Shown: one piece after another, positions 46,324 to 56,350 of the stretch
Layout: each line of letters opens with the position of its first letter
Position numbering within the stretch: the stretch's first letter is position 1
Assembly (NCBI GenBank): GCA_946894095.1
Contig: OX335657.1
Span: 3,410,001 to 3,474,000 of the forward strand
From: Incurvaria masculella
Taxonomy: Eukaryota > Arthropoda > Insecta > Lepidoptera > Incurvariidae
Direction: 5' to 3'
DNA length: 64,000 nucleotides
Made by a program: the position numbers and the translations under genes
The notes under the pieces: generated by a model
What the model saw: only the letters and a program-made list of their open reading frames with translations
What the model was told of the DNA's origin: nothing
Database searches by the model: none

Positions 46324-46612
46324 CCGGCCAAGTGCGTGTCGGACTCGCACACGAAGGGGTTCCGTACCATCGTACAAGATTTAATACAAAAAAATCACGT
46401 TTTTTGTATGGGGGGTCCCATACAAAAATATTTAATTTTTTTATTTTACCTATTTGTCGTTATAGCGGCAAAATAAATACACACTCTGTTAAAATTTCAG
46501 CTGCCTACCTACTACAGTTAGGCAGACTCCGTACAGACGGACGGACGGACGGACGGACAGCGGAGAATTAGTAATAGGGTTCCGTTTTCACCCTTTGGGT
46601 ACGGAACCCTAA
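46324..46612 (+). mobile_element. Microsatellite-bearing repeat
   Basis: A complete copy with a short (ACGG)n run at 46536-46556. The usual TACAGCCC(T) segment before the run is altered. Confidence 0.8.
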
Positions 46613-46837
46613 AAAAAAGTATTTAAAACAAACAAGTCTTAAAACAAAATATTTTCAGTATCGTATATAGAGTCATCCAATTTCAGATCTGATTACCGGA
46701 CACTCTGTATTTCCGGGCTAGGTACTCCAATACAACATTCATTTGGAGAAAAAGTAAAAACTCCAGCAAACTGTTGTTGTTCATGCTAAAGATCACCTTA
46801 AAATCAGTTGGTCCAATGCATTACATGCATTAAAAAA

Positions 46838-47158
46838 CCGGCCAAGTGCGAGTCGGACTCGCACACGAAGGGTTCCGTACCATCGTAAAAAATAAAACAA
46901 AAAAATCACGTTTTTTGTATGGGAGCCCCCTTTAATTTTAGTTATTTTTTAATCTTACCTATTTGTTATTATAGCGGCAAAATAAATACACACTCTGTGA
47001 AAATTTCAGCTGTCTACCTGTTGTACAGCCCTGTGACAGACGGCAGACGGACGGACGGACGGACGGATGGACGGACGGACGGACGGACGGACGGACGGAC
47101 GGACAGCGGAGGCTTAGTAATAGGGTTCCGTTTTCACCCTTTGGGAACGGAACCCTAA
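46838..47158 (+). mobile_element. Microsatellite-bearing repeat
   Basis: A complete copy 225 bp downstream of the previous one in the same orientation. Its (ACGG)n run at 47046-47104 is among the longest here, with one GGAT variant. Confidence 0.8.
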
Positions 47159-47533
47159 AAACCAACAAAACCAAACGCACAACTCGCTTATGAGTATTAT
47201 ACGTATAATGTGCTTCTGGTCTAAGCTTCTGGTGTGTCATGGTCTTGGCATGCCATCCACGCATTTCAAGTGTACCGGGCTAATATCATTACAGTGGTTC
47301 CTAGTTCAGTTCATCAAAAAGTTTAACAACATTTGTTTCATTCCCTTTGTGCTCTACTTACCCCTAATGTCGGGATGTGAATAATAATTATGTGTAAATT
47401 AATAATCTGCAATCACTGGCTTCAGCGTTTTCCTAGCTTTCCCAATCAACGACTCATCAATCATGCCTCTCTCGGGCCGATGTCTATACTGAAGTCGACA
47501 AAATGAATACAAGCTATCCGTCACTTTTGACAG
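47159..47533. other. Spacer
   Basis: No gene recognised. Confidence 0.3.
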
Positions 47534-48418
47534 TACCAGCCAGAAGGGGGCGACCTATAGCGGAGATGGGACCTATCAGGTACAAATCACTAGCGGCCTC
47601 GTTGCATCGGCCCGCCATGCTGCTACAGGCCTCGAGCCTGGTGAGGACTAAGCGACAGTTTAAATCGATTGGGCTGAGGCTGAGATAACACTAACGAAAA
47701 GTAGTTCTTTGTGACGTCACTTTGACTTACTTCGTCCATACATAATGTGTCAAAGTTACGTCACAAAGTACTACATTAAGTTATTCTTAATCTCTGCTGC
47801 GACTATTTACCTCAGCCTGAGATTATTAGGCTGAGATAAATAGTCGTAACAGAAACTAAGACTAACGAAAAGTAGTACTTTGTGACGTCACTTTGACACA
47901 TTTTGTATGGACGAAATCTTAAAGTAATGCAAATTGACGTCACAAAGTACTACTTTTCGTTAGCCTTAGTTTCTGCTTCGACTATTTATCTCAGCCTCTG
48001 CCCAATCGATTTAAACTGTCCCTTAGTCCTCACCAGGCTCGAGGCCTGTAGCAGCATGGCGGGCCGATGCAACGAGGCCGCTAGTGATTTGTACCTGATA
48101 GGTACAAATAGATCTCCGCTGGGTGATGGTACAGCCTGTGACGCCACAGGTACAGCCTGTGACGTCACAAAGTAGTACTTTGTGACGTCACTTTGCATTA
48201 CTTTGACATTTCGTCCATACAAAAGTGTGTCGAAATGACGTCACAAAGTAGTACTTTTCGATAGTCTTAGTTTCTGTTACGACTATTTATCTAAGCCTTA
48301 GTCTTAACCGAGACGAAGACTAAAGAAAAGTAATACTTTGTGACGTCACTTTGATACATTTTGCATGGACGAAATCTTATGCTGAGATAAATAGTCGTAA
48401 CAGAAACTAAGGCTGAGT
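47534..48418. repeat. Nested palindrome array rich in TGACGTCA
   Basis: Outer inverted arms of about 150 bp (47534-47690 and 47990-48140; both contain the CAATCGATTTAAACTGTC word) enclose two palindromic units of about 170 bp. Part of a further unit lies on the right. Each unit has GGCTGAGATAAATAGTCG ends and inner AAAGTAGTACTTTGTGACG words. The exact octamer TGACGTCA occurs at 47712, 47883, 47935, 48160, 48183, 48237 and 48341. No coding sequence. Confidence 0.75.
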
Positions 48419-48745
48419 TTTTTTATGTAACCTGACAAGGATGGCTAATACCACAAAACTAGCGTTATGATATTAGCCCAATATACCACATTTCAGAAGG
48501 AATTAGGGGCCATGCCAGGACCTTCCCTTTATGAGCACGGCTACATTGAACTGGATGGAAAACACGGACAATTTTTCATTGCAGCTTTGACCATCTTTTC
48601 ATTCAATGCGATGGTACAAACCCGGGCGGGCTTAAACCCTAGTAGGGGAAGTGACCTACCGTTTTCCATGGATTCCCAACTTTGGAGCAACTCGCATTGG
48701 TGACGAAATGCACATATGGTGACAAAAAAGTGGTGCATTCATGCA
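48419..48745 (-). mobile_element. SINE copy, minus strand
   Basis: The left end GTAACCTGACAAGGATGGC is followed by the shared body. The tRNA-like head is missing, and the copy ends at the CAAAAAAGTGGTGCATTC words near 48745. It lies head-to-head with the next SINE. Confidence 0.75.
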
Positions 48746-48761
48746 TGCAAACTTTTTCAGC

Positions 48762-49130
48762 CTCGGTAGTCCAATGGCGCGACGCCTTGCGTATCGATAC
48801 GCTTGGTGAAGCGCCTCTCAGCGCGTTCAGGTTCTGGATGGGTGACCATTTTCAACCCTTGGGGCCGGGCGTGGTTCGGATTTCACGTAAAACTGTAGGT
48901 CCCCTTCCTTACTTGCTAGATGGTAGGGATAATGCCGCCCGGGTTGGTACCATCGCATTGAATGAACGATGGTCGAAGCGGCAATGGGAACTGTTCGTGT
49001 TTTCCATCCATTAAATGTAGCCGAGCATTATAAGGAAGGTACTGGCATGGCACCTAGCTCCCATGTGGTGTGTTAAGCTAATATCTGGCGGTGGTATGGT
49101 ATTAACCACCCATGTTTAGTTACATAAAAA
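48762..49130 (+). mobile_element. SINE copy, 5S rRNA-like head, near full length
   Basis: Plus strand. It starts GCCTCGGTAGTCCAATGG. The box C match GGTTCTGGATGGGTGACC is at 48830-48847. The shared body then runs to CCATGTTTAGTTACAT and an A-run at 49124-49132. It shares the 3' body with tRNA-headed copies such as 44604-45006. Confidence 0.8.
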
Positions 49131-49399
49131 AACTATTTTTGGTGGTCACTCAATTCAGCACCGAGTTGGAGACCAGATGGCATGGAGTCTCTGGGCCACC
49201 AACGGCTTGTAGGGTAGCGATGGGTCGTTCGCCAGATTTTCGCGGCCCGGGTCTGACTGAATGACCCGGAAATTTAACGGGTCGTTTTGACCCGATCGAT
49301 CATATTCCGCAAAAAATGTGAATGAGCAAAAAAAGAGGTCATGCGTTCCACAGACGTTACGTCCTGAGTAGGCTGTTTTTCCGAATATTCCGAAATTCT

Positions 49400-49560
49400 G
49401 TCACTTACACCTCCCAACTTTGTGTGCGCTCGGCGGTCGCGGCGTAGCGGCGGGCGGCGGTGCAGGCGCACGGATGTCATTCAGTATTGTGTCGTCACGA
49501 GTCACGATTCCCTTCCGTCGGGGTCAGAAGTCAGCGCGAAGGGCCGCATTGTTTCAACAT
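49400..49560. other. GC-rich block, function unknown
   Basis: A GC- and CpG-rich stretch (GCGCTCGGCGGTCGCGGCG at 49426-49444) inside AT-rich DNA, followed by a TCATTCAGTATTG word at 49475-49487 that resembles an insect initiator. It could be a promoter or first exon, or sequence from an unrecognised element. Confidence 0.25.
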
Positions 49561-49669
49561 CATACGCGTGGCCCTTTTCGGTTTTTTTTTACTCTACACA
49601 TCGCCCTGTCATCTCCGTGATCGATTCAAGTAGAGCCTTACCCTATCGCCCTGTGTGTATTCCGGCGTA

Positions 49670-50164
49670 TAAAAAAAATTAACAAAAAAAAAATAACCGA
49701 CTTTAAAGAAAAAGCACTAAAAAGTATAAAATAATTGCCATTTTTACCCGACTGCGAAAGAAGGAGGGTTATGTTTTTCGAGTGTATGTATGTATGTATA
49801 TTTCTTTGTCGCTCCCTGCAGCCTAAACGGCTTGATGGATTTTAGCTTGATAGGTGTCGTTAGATTCGTCTTAATTGTGAGAGTGACACTGGGTATATCA
49901 AAATCATAAAAAAAAATCATGGCTGATTTTTGGCGCCAAATTATATGTTTTCAAATATTTTTTTTCTTGAAACATATCGAGTGGGGTATCAAACTAAAGG
50001 GTTTTCTAAGTAGTTTACAAAAATGTATGCAACTTATATGTTTAAATGTAATTTGGAATAAGAAATTCCAAAAACATCAAAATATTCAACGTTAAAAATT
50101 AATTCAAATGATTTTTGTTTACGCAAGCGCGCTTGTTACACCAACTCAGGTCATATACTGATCT
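49670..50164. other. Spacer with lepidopteran-type repeat sequence
   Basis: It starts AAAATAACCGACTTTAAAG and continues ACCCGACTGCGAAAG, with a (GTAT)n run at 49785-49800. CCGACTT-type starts are common in lepidopteran repeats, and related words occur at 54240-54258. The family is not assigned. Confidence 0.35.
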
Positions 50165-50268
50165 TTTCACTACCTCCAGCTATATGGAATGTAGTTTCGG
50201 TTACGTTGCATATTTATATGGTGTAACCGAAAGATAACTTTGGGATGTCTGTAACTGGAAGTGGTGGA
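50165..50268. mobile_element. Small palindromic MITE, copy 2
   Basis: Relative of 43978-44092 in reverse orientation. It has the central hairpin TTTCGGTTAC...GTAACCGAAA and outer TTTTCACTACCTCCAG / CTGGAAGTGGTGGA words. Confidence 0.6.
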
Positions 50269-50689
50269 TCCGGGCGATAGTCAGATAGATTTTCGACATT
50301 CTCGGTCGCCGCATAGACCGATATCACCATCATTGCTTTACTATCAGCATTCTGCACCTGCACAGCTCATAAATCCATACTTCCGTTGTCAATGGGTGTC
50401 ACGCTGGGGAAGGTCCGCTTGTTCCACAAGAGGGCGACTCTACAGTGCCGAGATACTGTGGTGCCCAAAATCGGTACCAATCTGATAATATCTAAAAGCT
50501 TTACCAAAGATAAGAAAACTTTCCATGAAGATGTCGTCAGCCCCCTGATGAGGACCTATGTTACATAGGGTACATTAGATATGATCGTCATCATAATATC
50601 GCTGATCTTTAACCGTGCGTCCTTGGGAGCAGTGGGAAGGAAAATCACGGCTTTGCCAAAGTTGGGTTTATCATCATATATCACATATT

Positions 50690-50876
50690 ATTAACACGTT
50701 ATATTATTGAAAATAATAAACCAGGAGTTCATGTACGGATTAAATCATGAACGTTATATTTTGATGGGCTTTGGAGGCAAGAAACAAGAAACGCTCACTT
50801 GGGATGTAACAGTTTATAAGCTCCAAGGTAACACATTCGATCAGGCGATTGTGGACCTCGGGCCCACATAAATTTG
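50690..50876 (+). pseudogene. Pif1-like helicase remnant
   Basis: In the last 38 codons before the stop the plus strand reads LTWDVTVYKLQGNTFDQAIV followed by DLGPT. This matches the late helicase motifs of Pif1-family helicases (T.HK.QG.T.D...VDLG). Upstream there are only frameshifted traces. Such helicases occur as the cellular Pif1 and in Helitron Rep-helicase proteins. In this transposon-rich setting a Helitron origin is likelier. The nucleotide-binding part is absent. Confidence 0.5.
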
Positions 50877-51140
50877 CAAACGATGAATCCAGGTCTCTTT
50901 CGCCGCATCCAGTTAAAGTTCTAATCTGTGAAACTGGAACTTAACTAGCACAATAATTAAATAAAAATGGCTTTAACAATGCTTTTGACTCACATTCAAA
51001 GCTGTCAGTCAAGAGACAACTTCCAGTCTTATGAAGTAGTGGATATAAATATTATAATCATGGTTATTATGGAGATTATTGAATTTTAACTAGCAGTTAG
51101 TTTATACATGGATGAAATCCTGTGATCAAAGCGATTACTA

Positions 51141-52180
51141 CAGGGTCCGTCACTTGAACTGTCACTTCTATTTTCAAAATAATAATGACAGCACGCAAAA
51201 TTTTGGTGACACGTCAATTTGTTTCATTGTTTTTGTGGGCGAAAAGAGCGGGAACAAATTTGAATTGTATAATAAATTTTCGCAATGGATATTAAACCTA
51301 ACATTGTGAACGTTTTGTATTTGACCGGAAAATCACAACCAGTCATCGTTCGGGAGCTCCGAAATTTACACGTAAACAAAATGTTAGTGCATCGAACCAT
51401 TAAGCGTTATAACCTAGCATTGCTAAACGACATAGAGGCGGTCATCCGAAAATAGCAATATCACATGATATGGTTCGAAAGGTAAAGGCTCAAATTCAAG
51501 GAAATCCTCACCAGTGTTCTGCAAAATTTGCGAAAAGTCAGACAATACCCGAGTCAAGTAATTGGCGCATACTGAAATAAAAAGAAATGCAACTGAAGCC
51601 TTACCAACAAGATACAAAAATTATCGCATCTTAGTTCAGCGCAGAAGGCAGTTCGACTACAAAGAGCTCAAGCAATGAAAGTCTTGCGTGGCGATCTGGA
51701 AAACATAGTTTTTTCTGATGAAAAAATGTTTACTGTCTAACAGTATATAAACAAACAACATTTTCGCGTTTGGCTACAGGGCAAATCCAACGAGAATTTC
51801 GACGATGGAGTTCCCATTCGTAAGCAAGCGCCCGCTTCTGTTATGGTCTCGGCTGCAGTGACCGCAAATGGTCGCTATTCACTCGTGTTTATCGAGAAGG
51901 GCGTCAAAGTCAACCAGCAAGTGTGTGCAAAAGGTGTTAAATGTGGCGCTCATACCATGTGCACGTGTAAACAATGCAGTACGAAACGCTGGACGTTCCA
52001 ACAACACTCAGCATCGTCTCAGAAAGCTCTTATCCATGGATCAAAGGAGGCTATATCGAACAATAACAATTATTGTCTTAAAATTAAAAGTTTTATTGTG
52101 ATATAATTTTTAACGAACCGTACTTCAATTAACTAAATAACATCATTTTCAATTGGTAACACTTCGAGTGACGGACCCTG
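51141..52180 (+). mobile_element. Tc1/mariner-type transposon, decayed
   Basis: A 1040-bp element with ends CAGGGTCCGTCACTTGAA and, in reverse complement, CAGGGTCCGTCACTCGAA. It is flanked by TA at 51139-51140 and 52181-52182. The ends agree over about 18 bp with one mismatch. Confidence 0.8.
51285..52106 (+). pseudogene. Tc1/mariner transposase pseudogene
   Basis: It starts at an ATG (51285): MDIKPNIVNVLYLTGKSQ, then an HTH-like PVIVRELRNLHVNKMLVHRT region. Frameshifts and stops follow. The central catalytic region is readable around 51700-51900: NIVFSDEKMFTV with the first Asp, then FRVWLQGKSNE and PASVMVSAAVTANGRYSLVF. The second catalytic site reads WTFQQHSAS, where the expected Asp after QQ is His. 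The third catalytic residue and the C-terminus are deleted. The copy is inactive. Confidence 0.75.
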
Positions 52181-52274
52181 TATATAACCACAGGATTTGA
52201 GTGTTGAACTGTTCGCTTATAAATTTAGTGTAACTGTAATCAACGGTGATGAGAGGGAGATTCTAAAAAAACCA

Positions 52275-52494
52275 TATATAGGGTGAAAACGGAGATATGG
52301 TCCAAACGCTAACCACGTATTCCTCGGCATATTTGGAGCTAAAAAGGTAGAAGATATTTTGTTGTACGACTTGAAAAAGATCCTCCCCATACATTTCAAA
52401 TACCTAAAAATAAAATGTATATCCTTTTTGTTTCAAATATGCCAAGGAATACGGTAACGTTTGGACCATACCTCCACTAAAACCTTGTATATAT
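52275..52494. mobile_element. MITE with TATA-rich inverted ends
   Basis: About 220 bp. The arms carry ATATGGTCCAAACG(C/T)TA and TATTCCT(C/T)GGCATATTTG in inverted orientation, about 75 bp per arm. Centre and arms are non-coding. Confidence 0.6.
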
Positions 52495-52624
52495 CGGCAT
52501 ATGATCAAAATTCGTTGAATGAGGGAATCTCATTCTATGAACTGATGACTTCATTAAAACCTTAAAGATAACATGAAGAAACTTTTAGAAAATGTAGTTT
52601 TGTTTTAATAGGTAGTAGGGACTA

Positions 52625-52985
52625 AAATGTTGCCTTTCATGCAAGAGGTTATGGGTTAAAATCCTCGCATCTGTTATACACCACTTTATCTTGCGAGTGG
52701 TTCATGGTTCGGAACCCATGTAAAACTGCAGGTCACCTTACCCTACTAGGTGACAGGGTTAAGCCCGCCTGGGTTCGTATCACCGCATTAGGAAAAACTA
52801 TGGACGAAGTGGCAATAGATCGTTGTCTGTATTTTCCACCCATGGTATCCGTGTGCAGCCGTGATTCTGTGTAAAGGAAGGTCCTGGCCTGTCACCTAAT
52901 TCCTTCTGGAATTTGTTGAATTAGGCTTATATCGTGACGGTAGTTGTGTTACATTAGCCATCCATGTCAGGTTCCATAATAATAC
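52625..52985 (+). mobile_element. SINE copy, head degraded
   Basis: Plus strand. A worn B-box region (GGGTTAAAATCC at 52652-52663) precedes the shared body and the end CCATCCATGTCAGG at 52960-52973. Confidence 0.7.
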
Positions 52986-53068
52986 CTAACCTTACTTTCG
53001 TTGGAATTTATTAACGTGCAGATATTTAAATGATAAATGCAAGCTCTACGAAAACTAAAAATAATTAA

Positions 53069-53874
53069 AATAAAACAAATTATTTAAAAATATAAAAAAC
53101 CCGACAGCGTAAAAAATTGTAACTTAAAATTGACTTAGTAAAGGAACTGAAAAGATAGAAACAAGTTGAAAAATTAAATATTTGTTGTGTTTGAATGATC
53201 ATGGTTGACAGTGTTTACAAACGCAGTCGGAGGCATAAGATACATTAACTACGATTTATATTTTCAATGGTGTGCCTATGCAAATTTCACGATGGTCGGT
53301 TGAGTTCGCGAAACAGACAAACTTACTTTCGTATTTATTATATGACAGTTAGGAGATTATAATTTGTCTCAATAAGTATATTTTTGCTATACCCATATCA
53401 CTAAGAAATCGCTAGTCATTAATAATGGAATGTATTGGGAAATATATAATATATCATTATATAATTCATATTGTGCATCAAATACATTGACTATGATTTA
53501 TATTTTTTTGTTATTAAATTCATTGAAAGTGTACCTATGTAAATTTCATGATGATTGGTGACACCGAGAACGAGAAAAAAACCCATTTTATACATAAAAA
53601 TGAAAGATAGGATATTGGAACTTCCCCCACCACGTATTTTCTTGCTCCACCGAAAAAATCCATAAAATCGCTAGTCATTTACTATGGAACGTACTGGGGC
53701 TATTTGATGCCTCCGACTGCGTTTGTAAACACTGTCAACCATGATCATTCAAACACAACAAATATTTAATTTTTCAACTTGTTTCTATCTTTTCAGTTCC
53801 TTTACTAAGTCAATTTTAAGTTACAATTTTTTACGCTGTCGGGTTTTTTATATTTTTAAATAATTTGTTTTATT
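53069..53874. mobile_element. Element with perfect 168-bp inverted arms
   Basis: 53069-53236 and 53707-53874 are exact reverse complements by my reading (168 of 168). The centre (53237-53706) holds two diverged direct copies of a segment with the words TACGATTTATATTTTC / TATGATTTATATTTTT and ATCGCTAGTCATT. There is no coding sequence and no clear target duplication. Confidence 0.75.
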
Positions 53875-54784
53875 GTAGTTAAGAATTTTGTTATTTTTTG
53901 AGTCGGCGTCAGCCGGGCACGCGCTGCGCCAATCAAGAGAAACTTGGCTACCTTTATTTTTAGTGAATCTGAAGTACACTTACTAAATTGTACACGTCTG
54001 GCGTTATATTGAGTTATTCGTCCATTTGTCGCGCACATCTTAATACAAATTTAAGACTTATATGATTTTCTCATGGATATCATTGTCAGAACTTAACCAA
54101 ATTAAAATGGGACCACTTGGGAAGCACTAGCTTTCATTTAAAAAAAATAATCATCCAAATCGGTTCACCCAGGCAAAAGTTTTGAGGTAACAAACATAAA
54201 ACAAAAAAAAACATACAGACGAATTGATAACCTCCTCCTTTTTTTGAAGTCGGTTAAAAATAATACAATTGGGCCGGTGGAGACCGACGGCTGCACGGGT
54301 GCTCTTCTCTAGTCGTGACTTGAATGTTGCAGAGTCCGTGCGGAAAGAGAACCGTAGTAAGATTTGAGGGCGCACATGTGCACATTTACCGTATTTGTCA
54401 TGTTGACATCACTGGCACGTTATTGTAGTATGACTGTAACCACTTGATATTTTGAGGCTGTGTTAGAATATCATATTTCCAGATTCTCAGGTCTTCAGAT
54501 GGCTGGGTTGGGTTGCCATGTAAAAATCTTAATGTTAGTTCCATTGTAGGCCACGCCGCCGGTTCCCTTTCCGCACGGACTCTATGTGTGTTATTTCTCT
54601 TGGAAACTTAATTAGTGCGATACAGGCTGCGTGTGTTTCTAACATGTTGGGCGCTCGAGCGCGTAGCGTTATCTGTTGGTAGCGTCCCATGCTAACTAGC
54701 TTCTATGCATCTGTTTCTTGCATTTGTTGGCATGGGAAACTAGCAGCTCTTTGTAAAGGGCGCTACATTTATGCACTTTCACTG
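53875..54784. other. Spacer with repeat pieces and a short inverted pair
   Basis: 54060-54258 ends with the CCTCCTTTTTTTGAAGTCGG word found at the ends of a common lepidopteran repeat. A 24-bp inverted pair (AGAGTCCGTGCGGAAAG...) lies at 54329-54352 and 54560-54584. No gene recognised. Confidence 0.35.
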
Positions 54785-55010
54785 CATTTCTTCCCGTGCA
54801 TGTCGTAAGAGCCGACTAAGTGATTCGTCGTTCGTTGTTCAGATTCCATGTTAAACTATAGTTCCCCTTTCATACTCAAGAGTTCGTAGGGATAATATCG
54901 CCCCAGTTGGTACCATCGCATCCTATGTTAGTCCATTTTAATGTAGCCTTGCAATAAAATAAAGATACTAGCAAGGCAAATAGTTCCCATGAGGAATACA
55001 CAAGCTATTC
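54785..55010 (+). mobile_element. SINE relic
   Basis: A decayed plus-strand copy. The words GATTCCATGTTAAACTATAG, GTTGGTACCATCGCAT and TAGCCTTGCAATAAA follow the order of the shared SINE body. Confidence 0.5.
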
Positions 55011-55020
55011 ATGGCAAAAA

Positions 55021-56350
55021 CCGGCCAAGTGCGATTCGGACTCGCGCACAAAGGGTTCCGTACCATCGTTCAAGATGTAACACCAAAAACTTTTTGGTTT
55101 TGTATGGGGGCCCTGTTTTTTTGAAAAAAAATGTTTACCTATTTGTTGTTATAGCGGCAAAATAAATAATGAAAATGAAAATGAAAAATGAAAATGAAAA
55201 TTTTTATTATTGATAATGCTTACAATTACAATTAGATAAAGCTTATACTTACTTAATTTCTAAATTGTATTCTATACTAAGTTATAAGTGTAAAGAATGA
55301 AAATCAAATTATCTTATGTAACGAAAACATTATGAAGGTAACAAATAACTTAAAAATTAGTAGCTAAAGTAAGATAATTAAAATAAATAAACAGCATATA
55401 TCAACAAAAGGACCAAACACAGCTGTGACTAGGCTGACATATTGCTAAGGCTAGTCGCTGATTTTAAGTTTGGCCTGTTTCTCATTAGTGACGTTTCGTA
55501 AAATTATGTTACATTAGGTTTAAAAGTCAAGATAAAAGACATAAATCAAACCTGTTCATACAATTAGCACACAAATAAGTATCTTCAAATAGACTGTACA
55601 ACCAAACAAGGTGAACAAACCAAATGAGAACTAAAAATGCTTTGGACGATGAGTTTCTTGGATGAGCGAAATATTTGGCGTATGTAAAGTAAAGATAAAA
55701 ACATATGATAAAAATAAAAATAATAAAAATAAAAAACTATATAGCTGTCGATATTTGATGTGAGAGAAGATAACGTTTAAAATTTTTTTTGAAACTATGT
55801 ATGGTAATAATTTGTCGAATAGGAGGAGGTATATCGTTCCAACACTTAGACGCTGCGAACTTAAAGCTGCCTCGAAATGAGGAGCCATGATGCTTAGGAA
55901 CAGCTAGCAGTACTCCGGACCCACGCGTGCCATACCTATGACTCTCTCCTTGCCACTTTAGTCTACTCCATAAGGGTGTGGGACTCTGTGACATAATAAC
56001 TTTAGCAACTTGAGTAGCCAGGTGGAGTGTACGACGATTTTCCATTTTAAGTATATGTAGCTTGTTCAGAATGGGAGTTAGAGCGTCTCTTAATATGCTC
56101 ACAAAACCGAATACACGCGTTTTGAACCTGTTGGACTCTTCTAGACGTTTTTTTATGTATACAGGGGCCGTAGACAACATCTGCATAATTAAGTTGCGAA
56201 AGAATCAGTGTCTCTGTTAGTTGATGTCGGACCTTGGTACTAAGATATTGTCGTATTTTATATAAGCTTTTGAGTTTACCGGTTCATGATATACAGCCCT
56301 GTGATACATGGACGCACGGACGAAGAGCGGAGGCGGGTACGGAACCCTAA
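55021..56350 (+). mobile_element. Microsatellite-bearing repeat split by a LINE
   Basis: The 5' part (55021-55168, CCGGCCAAGTGCGATTCGG) and the 3' part (56279-56350, CCGGTTCATGATATACAGC to GGGTACGGAACCCTAA) are two halves of one copy. A minus-strand LINE fragment separates them. Confidence 0.75.
55169..56277 (-). pseudogene. LINE fragment inserted in the repeat
   Basis: Minus strand. It begins with sequence encoding ETLILSQLNYADVVYGPCI, then, after a frameshift, a 149-codon frame (56186-55737) with FKFAASKCWNDIPPPIRQI and SFKKNFKRYLLSHQI and a stop. This is the C-terminus of a CR1/Jockey-type LINE. A 3'-UTR of about 570 bp ends in repeats of TTTTCA at 55169-55201. The reverse-transcriptase core is missing. 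Confidence 0.75.
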
